DNA of 12,656 bases, taken from Chloroflexota bacterium. Its GTDB lineage: Bacteria; Chloroflexota; UBA6077. This document shows, in pieces, positions 6,131 through 12,656 of the stretch; the first letter of the stretch is position 1; each line of letters begins with the position of its first letter. The notes beneath the pieces were generated by a model. It was given only the letters and a program-made list of their open reading frames with translations. It made no database searches and was not told the DNA's origin. Both the position numbers and the translations under genes were made by a program. The stretch lies in assembly GCA_021788565.1 (NCBI GenBank), contig JAJYKO010000064.1, positions 1-12,656 on the forward strand, written 5' to 3'.

Positions 6131-7350
6131 TGGGATGCCTTCATACCATGGCATCGCAAGCAGTCGTCCGCGCCGGCGATGTCGTGGGTTATCTGTGGCG
6201 CGGGGCTGCTGGCTCCCGCCTGGCCAGGCTTGTGGCAGCTCTGGCACTGGTCCGCCGGGCGACCGGCGTGGTCGGCGGGCATCGGCTGCAGGAAGCCGAT
6301 CTTGTGGCAACTCAGGCAGTCCTCCCGCCCAGTCAGCTCGTGGGGCGTCCGGGGAGTGCCTCCGGCTACCGAAATCTGAGTCGCCTGGTGGCACCCCAGG
6401 CAGCTATCCTTCGTTCGTCCCCGGTGGTCCGCCGGGACGGGCACCATCCCGTTAGCACCGTGGCAGGTGAGGCACTCCTCCCTACCCTTGACGTCGTGGG
6501 GAACCCTGGGAACAGTCGCGGCGACCTGCTCGACCGTCGCGGATGCCTTGTGGCAGCCCAGGCAGGAGCCGTTGGAGCGCCCAGCGTGATCGGCCGGGAA
6601 TGGAACCAACCCGTTGGGCCCGTGGCACACGACGCAACCATTCAGCCTGTCTTCCACCGGGTGAGGGATCGCCAGGCTGGAACCCGGCTGCTGGGTTGGG
6701 GAAGCCAGCGGAGCTGTGGAGCCGATGGTGCGCAGGTAGGCCACGACTGCCTTCACCTGGTCCGGCTGAAGAGTGCTGGCGAAAGCGGGCATCCCACCCT
6801 GTCCCGTCTGGATGACGCGCGTAATGGAAGCTTCGCCCCGGCTGTTTACGTACGCTTCCGAACCTATCTTCGCCTGAGGGAGCTTGGTCCCGTCCAGGCC
6901 GTGGCAGTTGGAGCAGTCGTCGAGATAAAGTTGGTGGCCGTCATCCGGAGTCGGGGTAGCGACCTTGCCCGCGGGTCCCTGGGGCGCCCAGAGGTACCGA
7001 ACGATTGCCTCTATCTGGTCGGCCGATAGCTGGCCTGAGGGCTGCGCGAAGCCCGGCATACTGTTCTTCCCGTTGCTGATGGCTGTCACCAACTCCGAAT
7101 CCCCCAGCTGATCGAGGTAAGCCCGCGAGCTGAGCGGCACCATCGGGATGCGAGTCCCCGCATCTCCGTGGCAGCTCACGCAGTTGGCGGAGAAGAGCCC
7201 GGCCCCTTCGGCCACGACGTCTGGTGAAGTCCCCCATCCTGAGGCCCTTGCCGCCAGGACAAGGACCGCCGCCAATGCCAATGCCAGCGACAGCCCTGCG
7301 AGCCACGCTCGGCGGCCTCTTGGTCGTCTACTTACCTCTCGGCCTTGCAC
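6127..7350 (-). CDS. membrane-anchored nonahaem cytochrome: two class I domains fused to a seven-haem repeat tail
   Basis: The 407-residue protein starts at GTG 7348-7350, with AGGA nine bases upstream. Residues 1-14 are Arg-rich and a hydrophobic segment at 15-35 acts as signal or anchor. Domain 1 (about 41-123) has CVSCH at 57-61 and MPGFA at 98-102; domain 2 (about 134-210) has CSNCH at 146-150 and MPAFA at 187-191. Both are class I cytochromes with likely His/Met haems. After a Pro/Ser/Gln linker, residues 228-407 carry seven more sites at 239, 263, 293, 317, 345, 369 and 397. These fall in 3.5 repeats of about 53 residues: PH, CxxCH, PADHxGR, CxxCH. Each full repeat supplies two extra His (PH and ADH), so bis-His ligation is expected. 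It is the first gene of the operon and overlaps the ligase-like gene by four bases (ATGA). The role is extracytoplasmic electron transfer; the electron donor and acceptor are unknown. Confidence 0.93.
   Translation of the reverse strand: MQGREVSRRPRGRRAWLAGLSLALALAAVLVLAARASGWGTSPDVVAEGAGLFSANCVSCHGDAGTRIPMVPLSSRAYLDQLGDSELVTAISNGKNSMPGFAQPSGQLSADQIEAIVRYLWAPQGPAGKVATPTPDDGHQLYLDDCSNCHGLDGTKLPQAKIGSEAYVNSRGEASITRVIQTGQGGMPAFASTLQPDQVKAVVAYLRTIGSTAPLASPTQQPGSSLAIPHPVEDRLNGCVVCHGPNGLVPFPADHAGRSNGSCLGCHKASATVEQVAATVPRVPHDVKGREECLTCHGANGMVPVPADHRGRTKDSCLGCHQATQISVAGGTPRTPHELTGREDCLSCHKIGFLQPMPADHAGRPADQCQSCHKPGQAGASSPAPQITHDIAGADDCLRCHGMKASQ
6130..6669 (-). repeat. 3.5 tandem diheme repeat units within the nonahaem cytochrome
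   Basis: Three full units are encoded at 6544-6669, 6382-6504 and 6226-6348, with a half unit at 6130-6192. Unit starts are 165, 156 and 156 bp apart. Each full unit reads P-H, about eight residues, CxxCH, about nine residues, P-A-D-H-x-G-R, about four residues, CxxCH. The last unit stops after its first haem. The pattern points to growth by in-frame duplication. Confidence 0.85.
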
Positions 7351-7487
7351 TATCCTGGGTCCTGAATTCCGGGGAGTACGCCCACAAGGGATCCGGCACC
7401 GGGGCTACAACAGTGCTCTGTCATCGCGGGTCATGCTACCGACGGCCCAAAAGGGTGTCGATGTACCTAGGGTACATTTATCCAGGC
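7351..7487 (-). promoter_or_regulatory. leader region of the cytochrome operon
   Basis: This 137-bp stretch precedes the nonahaem cytochrome. It holds no convincing gene, but it contains the 17-bp dyad described separately and the ribosome site of the cytochrome. It is the most likely place for the operon promoter. I could not assign -35 and -10 boxes with any confidence. Confidence 0.4.
7461..7477. promoter_or_regulatory. candidate operator dyad ATGTACC-TAG-GGTACAT
   Basis: A perfect inverted repeat with 7-bp arms and a 3-bp centre lies about 110 bp upstream of the nonahaem cytochrome start. A further copy of the half-site GGGTACAT lies at 7503-7510, in the same orientation as the one at 7470-7477 and 33 bp from it, close to three helical turns. 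This arrangement suits a dimeric regulator with an extra half-site. I cannot match it to a known consensus. Confidence 0.4.
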
Positions 7488-8086
7488 TTAGACGAGGTAA
7501 ACGGGTACATCTCGCGCCAAAAAGCACGAAGCGAGGGAAGGAGAGCACAAAGGGGATTGAAAAAGAGACGAAGTAGAGGCTTTGTGGGCGGATGTTTGCG
7601 GGCTCACCAGGACCCGGCCGAGGAGCGACGCCTGATAGGCAGGCATCGTGACCACGAAGTTGTTCAGCTCATGGGACAGCCACATCCGTTCCAGGTTGTC
7701 CAGCGAGACCTCCCGGGCGGTCGTGGTCCGGCCCTTCGGTAACTCCGACCAGACGTAGGCCTCCCAGGCGAAGGCAGTTCTCCCCAACGGAGGGTGGTAC
7801 CCCGGGAGAGCGCGGCGTCGGCGGTCCTTTGCCACCGCGGAGCGTGGGTGTACGCGAGAGCGATACAGTCGTGAAGGTTGGGATCGGCTGCCTTCGGCGG
7901 CCACACCACGTCCGCGGCACCTCCTGAGTCCTGCCCAGTGGGTTTAGCACCTAACTCGCCCGATGCTGCCACCTGTTCGGCGGAAGGGGGCTTGAAATCT
8001 ACGCCGGGGTCCGAAGCAGCCGCTGCGCGGAAAGCCCATGGAACAAAGAGTCCCAAGCAGACGCCTACCACCACGCAGGCAGCCAC
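7488..8086 (-). pseudogene. unrecognised exported or membrane-anchored protein with an apparent frameshift
   Basis: A GTG at 8084-8086 opens a frame with a hydrophobic N terminus (VVVGVCLGLFVPWAFRAAAA), then residues such as DVVWPPKAADPNLHDCIALA and ADAALSRGTTLRWG. Past about 7785 this frame becomes Arg/Pro/Gly-rich and ends at 7664. A neighbouring frame carries credible protein there: FAWEAYVWSELPKGRTTTAR, then LDNLERMWLSHELNNFVVTM, ending at 7488. One extra G in the GGGG run at 7782-7785 would join the two halves smoothly. The last 35 or so residues (from about 7590) have different codon use and may be read-through. No family is recognised and there is no CXXCH. The start has a poor ribosome site; an ATG at 8141 in another frame would be better placed only if a second shift exists. 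It could be a sequencing error in an intact gene or a decaying gene. Confidence 0.5.
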
Positions 8087-8184
8087 GCCCCTCGTTAGAT
8101 GATCCTCTCAGCCACGGAAGTCTCGTATCTCTCAACTTCATATTCGGCTGAAATGGCTGATTTTTAACCCTCGGGGTGGGGAAG

Positions 8185-8892
8185 CTACGCCTGGGGCTCG
8201 GGGGATATGAGGCCGTGGCGGAGGGCGTAGGCGGCCGCCTCGTCTCGGCTGCGTGCCTGGAGCTTATCGAGGATGTTGTGGAGGTGCCGCTTGACGGTGC
8301 CAGGGGCCAGGCACAGCCTCTCCGCGATGGCCCTGTTGTCTGCCCCGGTCGCCACCAGCTCCAGCACCTCTTTTTCCCTGGGGGTGAGCTCCCCGATCGG
8401 GTGCGGTGCCGACGTCGGGGGAAGGTGCCTGGCGAACTCGCTCAAGATCCTGCCGGCCATGGCCGGCGAGATGGGGGCTTCCCCGCGGGCGACGGACAGG
8501 AGCATCTCGTGAAGCACTACGGGCTTGATGTCCTTTAGGAGGTAACCCGTGGCTCCCAGCTTGATCGCCTCGAAGAGGTTCTCGTCCTGCTCGGAAACCG
8601 TGAGGATCACGATCTTCAACTCCGGCATCTCGCGGCGAAGCAGCCGGGTTGCCTCCAGGCCATTCATATTGGGCATGTTGATGTCCATCAGCACGACGTC
8701 CGGGTGAAACCTTCGGACTTTGGCCACGGCGTCGAGTCCATCCCCTGCCTGGCCGACTACCTGTACGTCGGGCCAATCGCTGAGCACGTTGGCCAGACCA
8801 TGAAGAAACAGCACCTGGTCATCGACGAGGAGCACCCTGATGGGATGCGAAATCGAGTTCATGGGGAGGTCTCCCATCGGCCTGCTACTCAT
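8185..8892 (-). CDS. NarL/LuxR-family response regulator
   Basis: The 235-residue protein has a receiver domain at about 18-135: acidic pair D24-D25, phospho-acceptor D70 (VVLMDINMP), T98 (VILTVS) and K120 (YLLKD). A LuxR-type helix-turn-helix follows at about 167-230, with ELTPREKEVLELVATG and the recognition region APGTVKRHLHNILDKL. It is a full-length DNA-binding regulator activated by phosphorylation. The ATG at 8890-8892 overlaps the kinase stop in an ATGA, which ties it to the kinase as its partner. An in-frame ATG at 8860-8862 has a better ribosome site (GGGAG, eight-base spacer) and would shorten the protein by ten residues without touching the domain, so the start is uncertain. Its targets are not shown; the cytochrome operon just downstream is the obvious candidate. 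Confidence 0.95.
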   Translation of the reverse strand: MSSRPMGDLPMNSISHPIRVLLVDDQVLFLHGLANVLSDWPDVQVVGQAGDGLDAVAKVRRFHPDVVLMDINMPNMNGLEATRLLRREMPELKIVILTVSEQDENLFEAIKLGATGYLLKDIKPVVLHEMLLSVARGEAPISPAMAGRILSEFARHLPPTSAPHPIGELTPREKEVLELVATGADNRAIAERLCLAPGTVKRHLHNILDKLQARSRDEAAAYALRHGLISPEPQA

Positions 8893-10967
8893 GCCACAGC
8901 CCCCTGAGCCTTCGCGCCGAGGTACGTGCTTTCGCGCAAGGGCACCCTCAGCGTCACGCGCGTGCCGCGCCCCGGCGTACTATTTACCATCAGATCACCT
9001 CCCACGGAGACGGCCCTCTCGCGCATTGTCTGCATGCCGAAATGGCAGCCGTCGCATCTCTCGGCGTCGAAGCCGCGTCCGTCGTCCTCCACCGAAATCT
9101 CCGCCCAGCCGTCACGAGCATCGAGCTGGACGAGTACAGTGCTGGCAACAGCATGCTTCCGAACGTTGGACAGGGCCTCCTGCACGATGCGCATGATCTG
9201 GATCTCCGCGTCTCCGACCAGCGCATGGGGCCAGTCTGGCCCGACGCAGAGGCTGGGGGCCAGGCCGCTCTGCTGTTTGAACCGCCGAAGGTACTCTTGC
9301 AGAGCTCCCATCAACCCCTGGCCGCCGTAAGCGCTGACCCTCAGCCCGAGGATGGCCTCGCGGGAGTCTACGTAGGCGGTGCGAGCCAGTTGCTCCATCT
9401 CGGCCAGGTCCCCCCGCACGCGAGCCACCTGCCCTCGCTCCAGGCGGGTTTGAACAGTGTCGAACATCATCCCCAGGTAGCCCAACACCTGAGCCAGCCC
9501 GTCGTGGATCTCCCGACCAATGCGCTCCCGTTCCTCCAGCACAGCCACCCGCTGGGCCTCAGCGTGGAGCCGGCTGTTCTGAACCGCTATGCTGGTCATC
9601 AGAGTCAAGCGGGCGATCAGCCACTCGTCCTCGTCGTTGAAAATACGGTTGCCCCTGCTGGCAACGCACAACACTCCAAGCACCCGATCCCCATCCCGCA
9701 CCGGCGCGGCGAGGTGGGCACGCAGCCCCTCCGACACCGCCACAGCGTCGAGCTCGGCCGTGTGTTCCAGGTCCATCGAGCTCAGGTAGTCTTCCGTCCT
9801 GAAGATCGACCCGGAGAGCAGCACCTTTCCCAGCAGCCCCTGCCCCGATGTCACGGCCACCCGGTCGATCGACCCGCTCCGGTTTCCACTCGCGGTGCGA
9901 ACCTGGATGCCCTCACCGCCGTTTTCAATGATGGTAACCGTGGCGAAATCCGCCCGAAGGAGGACGCGCGCGTTGTCGACCACGGTCCTTAGAATGGTAT
10001 CCAGATCCCTGAGCGCGGATATTTCAGTCCCTATGCGGTGCAAAGCCTCGGCTTCCTTCTGCCTGCGGAGCAGATCGTTCGTCCGCTCCACCACCCTACG
10101 CTCCAGGATCTCGTTCCACTGCCGTAGCTGCTCCGCTACCTTCTGGTGTGCCTCCAGCGCATCTCGCTGGGCCAGGTAGCGCTCCCTCTCCGCCTGCTCC
10201 ACCTGGAGGCGCAACTCCTCCTTATAGGCATGCACTATCCTGAGAACGAAGAAGGCGATGCTCGCGGCCACAACTGCCTGGATAACCTGCGTAGGGAACA
10301 GCCAGTCCGCATTCGAGAAGAGGCCGTCATCTGTCATCCCTGAGTCCGATAGGGGCATCCGCATGGTGGCCAGCGTGTTGAGCAGGGTGTAGAGACCGAA
10401 GAGAGCCCCAGCCCAGATGCTATCCATGCCCGCTCGCGGCATCTCGAGCCTGTCGAACACTCGCTTCTGCCGATGCATGCCCCAGACGGCCATGAACCCG
10501 CCGGGTAGCGCCAGGATGTACCTGGCGAGACAGTCGGTGATGGATGGCCATTCCGAGCCTGGTATCCGGCCCTGCTGAACGGCGGCGAGGGAGCCCGCTC
10601 CCCATGCCAGGAAGAGGACCGGCGCCACCCAGCGGGCCCGAAGCCAGGAGGGATTGGGACGGGCGACCAGGTCAATCCCGAACCAGAGCAGAAACGTGTA
10701 GGAGGCGCCCAGAAGCGATATCCGGACGGTGTCCAGAACCCAGCTATCCGCGTCCAGGGCACTCATGTCCATCCCCGGCATCGCAAGCACGTTAAAGGCT
10801 TGAACCCCACCCTGCAGAAAGGCAAAGGCAGCTAGGGCCGGCAGCGCCGTGGTAAATGGGAGTTCGGAATCCTTACGCCACTGCAGGGCAATGGCTAAGG
10901 CCATGGACAGAAAGGCTCCCCCGTAGGCCAGGAAGATGAATACCAGCTTGACGTGGAACTCGAACAT
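8889..10967 (-). CDS. multi-pass membrane sensor histidine kinase with GAF domain (HisKA_3 type)
   Basis: The 692-residue protein starts at ATG 10965-10967 with GGAGGA eight bases upstream. Residues 1-245 hold about seven hydrophobic segments (near 7-29, 38-60, 82-102, 112-131, 148-165, 185-203 and 225-245). A charged coiled coil follows at about 248-310, a GAF domain at about 310-465, a HisKA_3 dimerisation domain with the phospho-acceptor H488 in REIHDGLAQ, and a HATPase domain with N601 (QEALSNVRKHA), DDGRGF at 628-633 and GRGTR at 666-670. This is the NarX/NreB/LiaS-like class that partners NarL-type regulators, which fits the overlapping gene downstream. Outer loops contain MPGMDM (63-68) and MRMPLSDSGM (202-211). 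The input signal is not known; the GAF domain has no obvious haem or Fe-S Cys set. Confidence 0.95.
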   Translation of the reverse strand: MFEFHVKLVFIFLAYGGAFLSMALAIALQWRKDSELPFTTALPALAAFAFLQGGVQAFNVLAMPGMDMSALDADSWVLDTVRISLLGASYTFLLWFGIDLVARPNPSWLRARWVAPVLFLAWGAGSLAAVQQGRIPGSEWPSITDCLARYILALPGGFMAVWGMHRQKRVFDRLEMPRAGMDSIWAGALFGLYTLLNTLATMRMPLSDSGMTDDGLFSNADWLFPTQVIQAVVAASIAFFVLRIVHAYKEELRLQVEQAERERYLAQRDALEAHQKVAEQLRQWNEILERRVVERTNDLLRRQKEAEALHRIGTEISALRDLDTILRTVVDNARVLLRADFATVTIIENGGEGIQVRTASGNRSGSIDRVAVTSGQGLLGKVLLSGSIFRTEDYLSSMDLEHTAELDAVAVSEGLRAHLAAPVRDGDRVLGVLCVASRGNRIFNDEDEWLIARLTLMTSIAVQNSRLHAEAQRVAVLEERERIGREIHDGLAQVLGYLGMMFDTVQTRLERGQVARVRGDLAEMEQLARTAYVDSREAILGLRVSAYGGQGLMGALQEYLRRFKQQSGLAPSLCVGPDWPHALVGDAEIQIMRIVQEALSNVRKHAVASTVLVQLDARDGWAEISVEDDGRGFDAERCDGCHFGMQTMRERAVSVGGDLMVNSTPGRGTRVTLRVPLRESTYLGAKAQGAVA

Positions 10968-11026
10968 TGAGTCAGTCCTCCGCCGGTAATTGTCCCAGGT
11001 TTCGAGAGTGGCAAAGGGAATAGCAG

Positions 11027-11063
11027 GATTCGCCGTGGCCCACAGTCCAAGCCACGGCGAATC
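11027..11063 (-). terminator. strong hairpin after hemE
   Basis: A perfect 13-bp inverted repeat (gattcgccgtggc and gccacggcgaatc) with an 11-base loop lies about 44 bp past the hemE stop. The sequence after the stem in the direction of transcription is CTGCTATTCCC, so the T-run is poor. Even so, its strength and place between hemE and the kinase gene make it the likely end of the hem transcript. Confidence 0.6.
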
Positions 11064-11106
11064 TACTACATTGTGAAGAATTACGCAAGCTAAAGTATTA
11101 GGCTGG

Positions 11107-12147
11107 TTACCGATAGGCTGGGGATTTCCAGGAGTGGACCAGCTCGACCAGTGCCTCCACGTTCTCCAGGGGAGTCGTGGGCAGCACCCCGTGCCCGAGG
11201 TTGAAGATGTGGCCCGGGCGTCTGGCAGCCTGGTCCAGCACCAGGGCAGCTCGGCGCGTTAGGTGTGGTATGGGCGCCAAAAGGCTCATGGGGTCGAGGT
11301 TGCCCTGTATCGCTACGCTGTCCCCCAACCTTGCCCAAGCGGAATTCAAGTCGGTTCGCCAGTCGACCCCTACCACGTCCCCCCCAGCCTCGCGGATCAC
11401 CTCGAGCATGCCCGTGGTACCGGTAGAGAAATGAATCACAGGTGTGCCGGCGCCACTGGCCAACTCGATGGCCCGACGGGTGTACGGGAGAACGAACTCA
11501 CGGTAGTCGGCAGGTCCGAGGGCCCCGACCCAGCTGTCGAAAAGCTGCAGGGCCTGCGCGCCCGCTTTGGCCTGGGCGTGCAGATAGTTGCCGACCAGCT
11601 GGGATAGCCTGTCCATGAGGCCGTGCCACACGGCGGGCTCCCGGTACATCAGCCCCTTGGTAAGGGAGTAGTCGCGTGAGGCCCCTCCCTCCACCAGGTA
11701 GCTCGCCAGCGTGAAGGGAGCGCCGGAAAAGCCGATCAGGGGAACCCGTCCGGCCAGTTCCTTCGAGGCCAACCTGACGGCCTCCTGCGTGTACGGTGCG
11801 ATTTCCTCGGCAGTCGGGACTCGAAGCCGCTCGACGTCGGCGGCGGTGCGTACGGGGCTCGTGATAGCTGGCCCGTCACCGCTGGTGAACCGTACCTCCA
11901 CGCCCATACTCTCCAGGGGCGGGAGGATGTCCCCGAAGATGATGGCAGCGTCCAGATCGAAGCGGCGCATCGGCTGCAGCGTAATCTCCACGGCAACATC
12001 CGGGGTCTTGATGGCCTCCAGCATGGAGTGGCGTTCCCGAAGCTTCCGGTACTCCGGCAGGTAGCGCCCCGCCTGGCGCATCAGCCATATGGGGGTGCAA
12101 TCGACCGGCTGGCGCCGGCAGGCTCGAAGGAAGCGGTCGTTCACCAT
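11107..12147 (-). CDS. hemE: uroporphyrinogen decarboxylase
   Basis: The 346-residue protein is full length for the family, which removes the four acetate carboxyls of uroporphyrinogen III to give coproporphyrinogen III in haem synthesis in the cytoplasm. The signature near the N terminus is WLMRQAGRYLPEYR (21-34). The catalytic Asp is expected at D73 in IIFGDILPP, the family motif GFSGAPFTLASYL lies at 139-151, S205 falls in FDSWVG, and the C-terminal His is H319 in NLGHGV. The ATG at 12145-12147 overlaps the hemC stop by seven bases and has GGAG seven bases upstream. The gene is thus coupled to hemC. No truncation or missing motif is seen. Confidence 0.98.
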   Translation of the reverse strand: MVNDRFLRACRRQPVDCTPIWLMRQAGRYLPEYRKLRERHSMLEAIKTPDVAVEITLQPMRRFDLDAAIIFGDILPPLESMGVEVRFTSGDGPAITSPVRTAADVERLRVPTAEEIAPYTQEAVRLASKELAGRVPLIGFSGAPFTLASYLVEGGASRDYSLTKGLMYREPAVWHGLMDRLSQLVGNYLHAQAKAGAQALQLFDSWVGALGPADYREFVLPYTRRAIELASGAGTPVIHFSTGTTGMLEVIREAGGDVVGVDWRTDLNSAWARLGDSVAIQGNLDPMSLLAPIPHLTRRAALVLDQAARRPGHIFNLGHGVLPTTPLENVEALVELVHSWKSPAYR

Positions 12148-12656
12148 TTCCGAACTCCATCGTCGTCGATCTGCGCGAGGATCTCACGGCCTCCGGCGGC
12201 CAGTATCCGGCCGGCCAACTCCTCGCCGGCCTTCTCGGGAAAGCGGGCCTCACCCTCCACCGTATCGCGGAGCAGCCTCGCACCATCGGGAGTCGCCAGC
12301 AACCCGTCTATGTGGATGGTAGCACCTTCAATTATGGCGTGCGCCCCTAGGGGAGTCGTGCAGCCGCCGCCCAGGGCTTTGACGAAAGCGCGCTCCGCCC
12401 TCGCCACCACTCGGGCTGACGGATCGTCGAACGCAGCGGCCAGGGCCAGAACGTCGTCGTCCCCGGCCCGAGCCTCCACGCCCATGATCCCCTGGCACGG
12501 CGCCGGTAACATAACAGAGGGAGGCAGGTATTCGGTAACGTGTCCCTCGAGGCCCAAGCGGCGCAGACCCGCCGCGGCCAGCACCACCGCGTCCAGCGTT
12601 CCCCCCAGGGCCTTGCGGACGCGCGTGTCGACGTTGCCGCGTACGTCCTCGACCAC
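12141..12656 (-). CDS. hemC: porphobilinogen deaminase (hydroxymethylbilane synthase), C-terminal part; runs off right edge
   Basis: The 171 codons visible end at TGA 12141-12143 and stay open to the window edge. The first residues, VEDVRGNVDTRVRK, are an internal family motif rather than a true N terminus, so the gene begins beyond the window. LPAPCQGIMGVEAR (50-63) and ALGGGCTTPLGAHA (94-107) are family signatures, and C99 is the Cys that carries the dipyrromethane cofactor. The enzyme joins four porphobilinogens into hydroxymethylbilane. Roughly the C-terminal half of a usual 300-residue protein is present. It overlaps hemE by seven bases. Confidence 0.97.
   Translation of the reverse strand: MVEDVRGNVDTRVRKALGGTLDAVVLAAAGLRRLGLEGHVTEYLPPSVMLPAPCQGIMGVEARAGDDDVLALAAAFDDPSARVVARAERAFVKALGGGCTTPLGAHAIIEGATIHIDGLLATPDGARLLRDTVEGEARFPEKAGEELAGRILAAGGREILAQIDDDGVRKW

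Noticed and set aside
6131..6394. Upstream extension of the ligase-like protein
   Set aside because: These codons lie entirely within the haem-repeat coding region of the cytochrome in another frame and translate to Pro/Arg-rich sequence. The ATGA-coupled start at 6130 begins a normal membrane protein.
6085..7029. Long plus-strand open frames, e.g. 6085-7029, 9042-9992 and 2900-3646
   Set aside because: All lie opposite well-supported minus-strand genes, show no motifs or ribosome sites of their own, and are expected by chance in GC-rich DNA.
9040..9054. A CXXCH motif (CDGCH, residues 638-642) in the sensor kinase
   Set aside because: It lies in the cytoplasmic ATPase domain between DDGRGF and HFGMQTMRERA, where haem c is not attached. 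The His belongs to the usual HFG motif of this kinase class, so the match is chance.
1..12656. Mobile elements, CRISPR arrays, tRNA or rRNA genes
   Set aside because: I saw no transposase or integrase motifs, no regularly spaced identical repeats, and no tRNA-like cloverleaf or rRNA segment. The only tandem repeat is the protein-level haem repeat at 6130-6669.

Overview
This is a GC-rich bacterial window in which every gene I can support lies on the minus strand, so transcription runs from right to left. It is built around c-type cytochromes, with sixteen credible CXXCH haem-binding motifs in three proteins. GC-rich codon third positions, GTG and TTG starts, clear Shine-Dalgarno sites and many overlapping stops and starts are visible. 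The gene mix (doubled-CXXCH cytochromes, NHL and TPR proteins, an O-antigen-ligase-like TPR protein, a GAF/HisKA_3 histidine kinase) would fit an environmental Chloroflexota or deep actinobacterial lineage, but the sequence alone does not fix the phylum.

Layout in the direction of transcription. (1) The right end, 12656 to 11107, holds the 3' part of hemC (porphobilinogen deaminase) overlapping hemE (uroporphyrinogen decarboxylase). A 13-bp-stem hairpin follows. (2) Positions 10967 to 8185 encode a two-component system: a roughly seven-TM GAF-containing sensor kinase overlapping a NarL/LuxR-type response regulator. (3) Positions 8086 to 7488 hold an unrecognised exported or membrane-anchored protein whose reading frame appears broken once. 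(4) Positions 7350 to 1859 are a tight four-gene operon: a nine-haem cytochrome, an O-antigen-ligase/O-oligosaccharyltransferase-like protein with a TPR tail, a membrane-anchored TPR protein and a membrane-anchored six-bladed NHL propeller. (5) After a 255-bp gap with a strong hairpin comes a secreted six-haem cytochrome (1603 to 446, TTG start). (6) Last is the start of another membrane-anchored haem protein, cut by the left edge.

Together the genes look like a module for moving electrons across or outside the cell envelope. The nine-haem protein joins two His/Met-type class I domains to a seven-haem repeat tail. The six-haem protein is secreted and rich in Gly, Ser, Thr and Asn. Two single-pass proteins present TPR and NHL scaffolds outside the membrane, and the Wzy_C-family enzyme could glycosylate a surface partner. 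The adjacent two-component system is a candidate regulator, and hemC-hemE upstream fits a high haem demand. These functional links are inference; the domain calls rest on motifs visible in the sequence.
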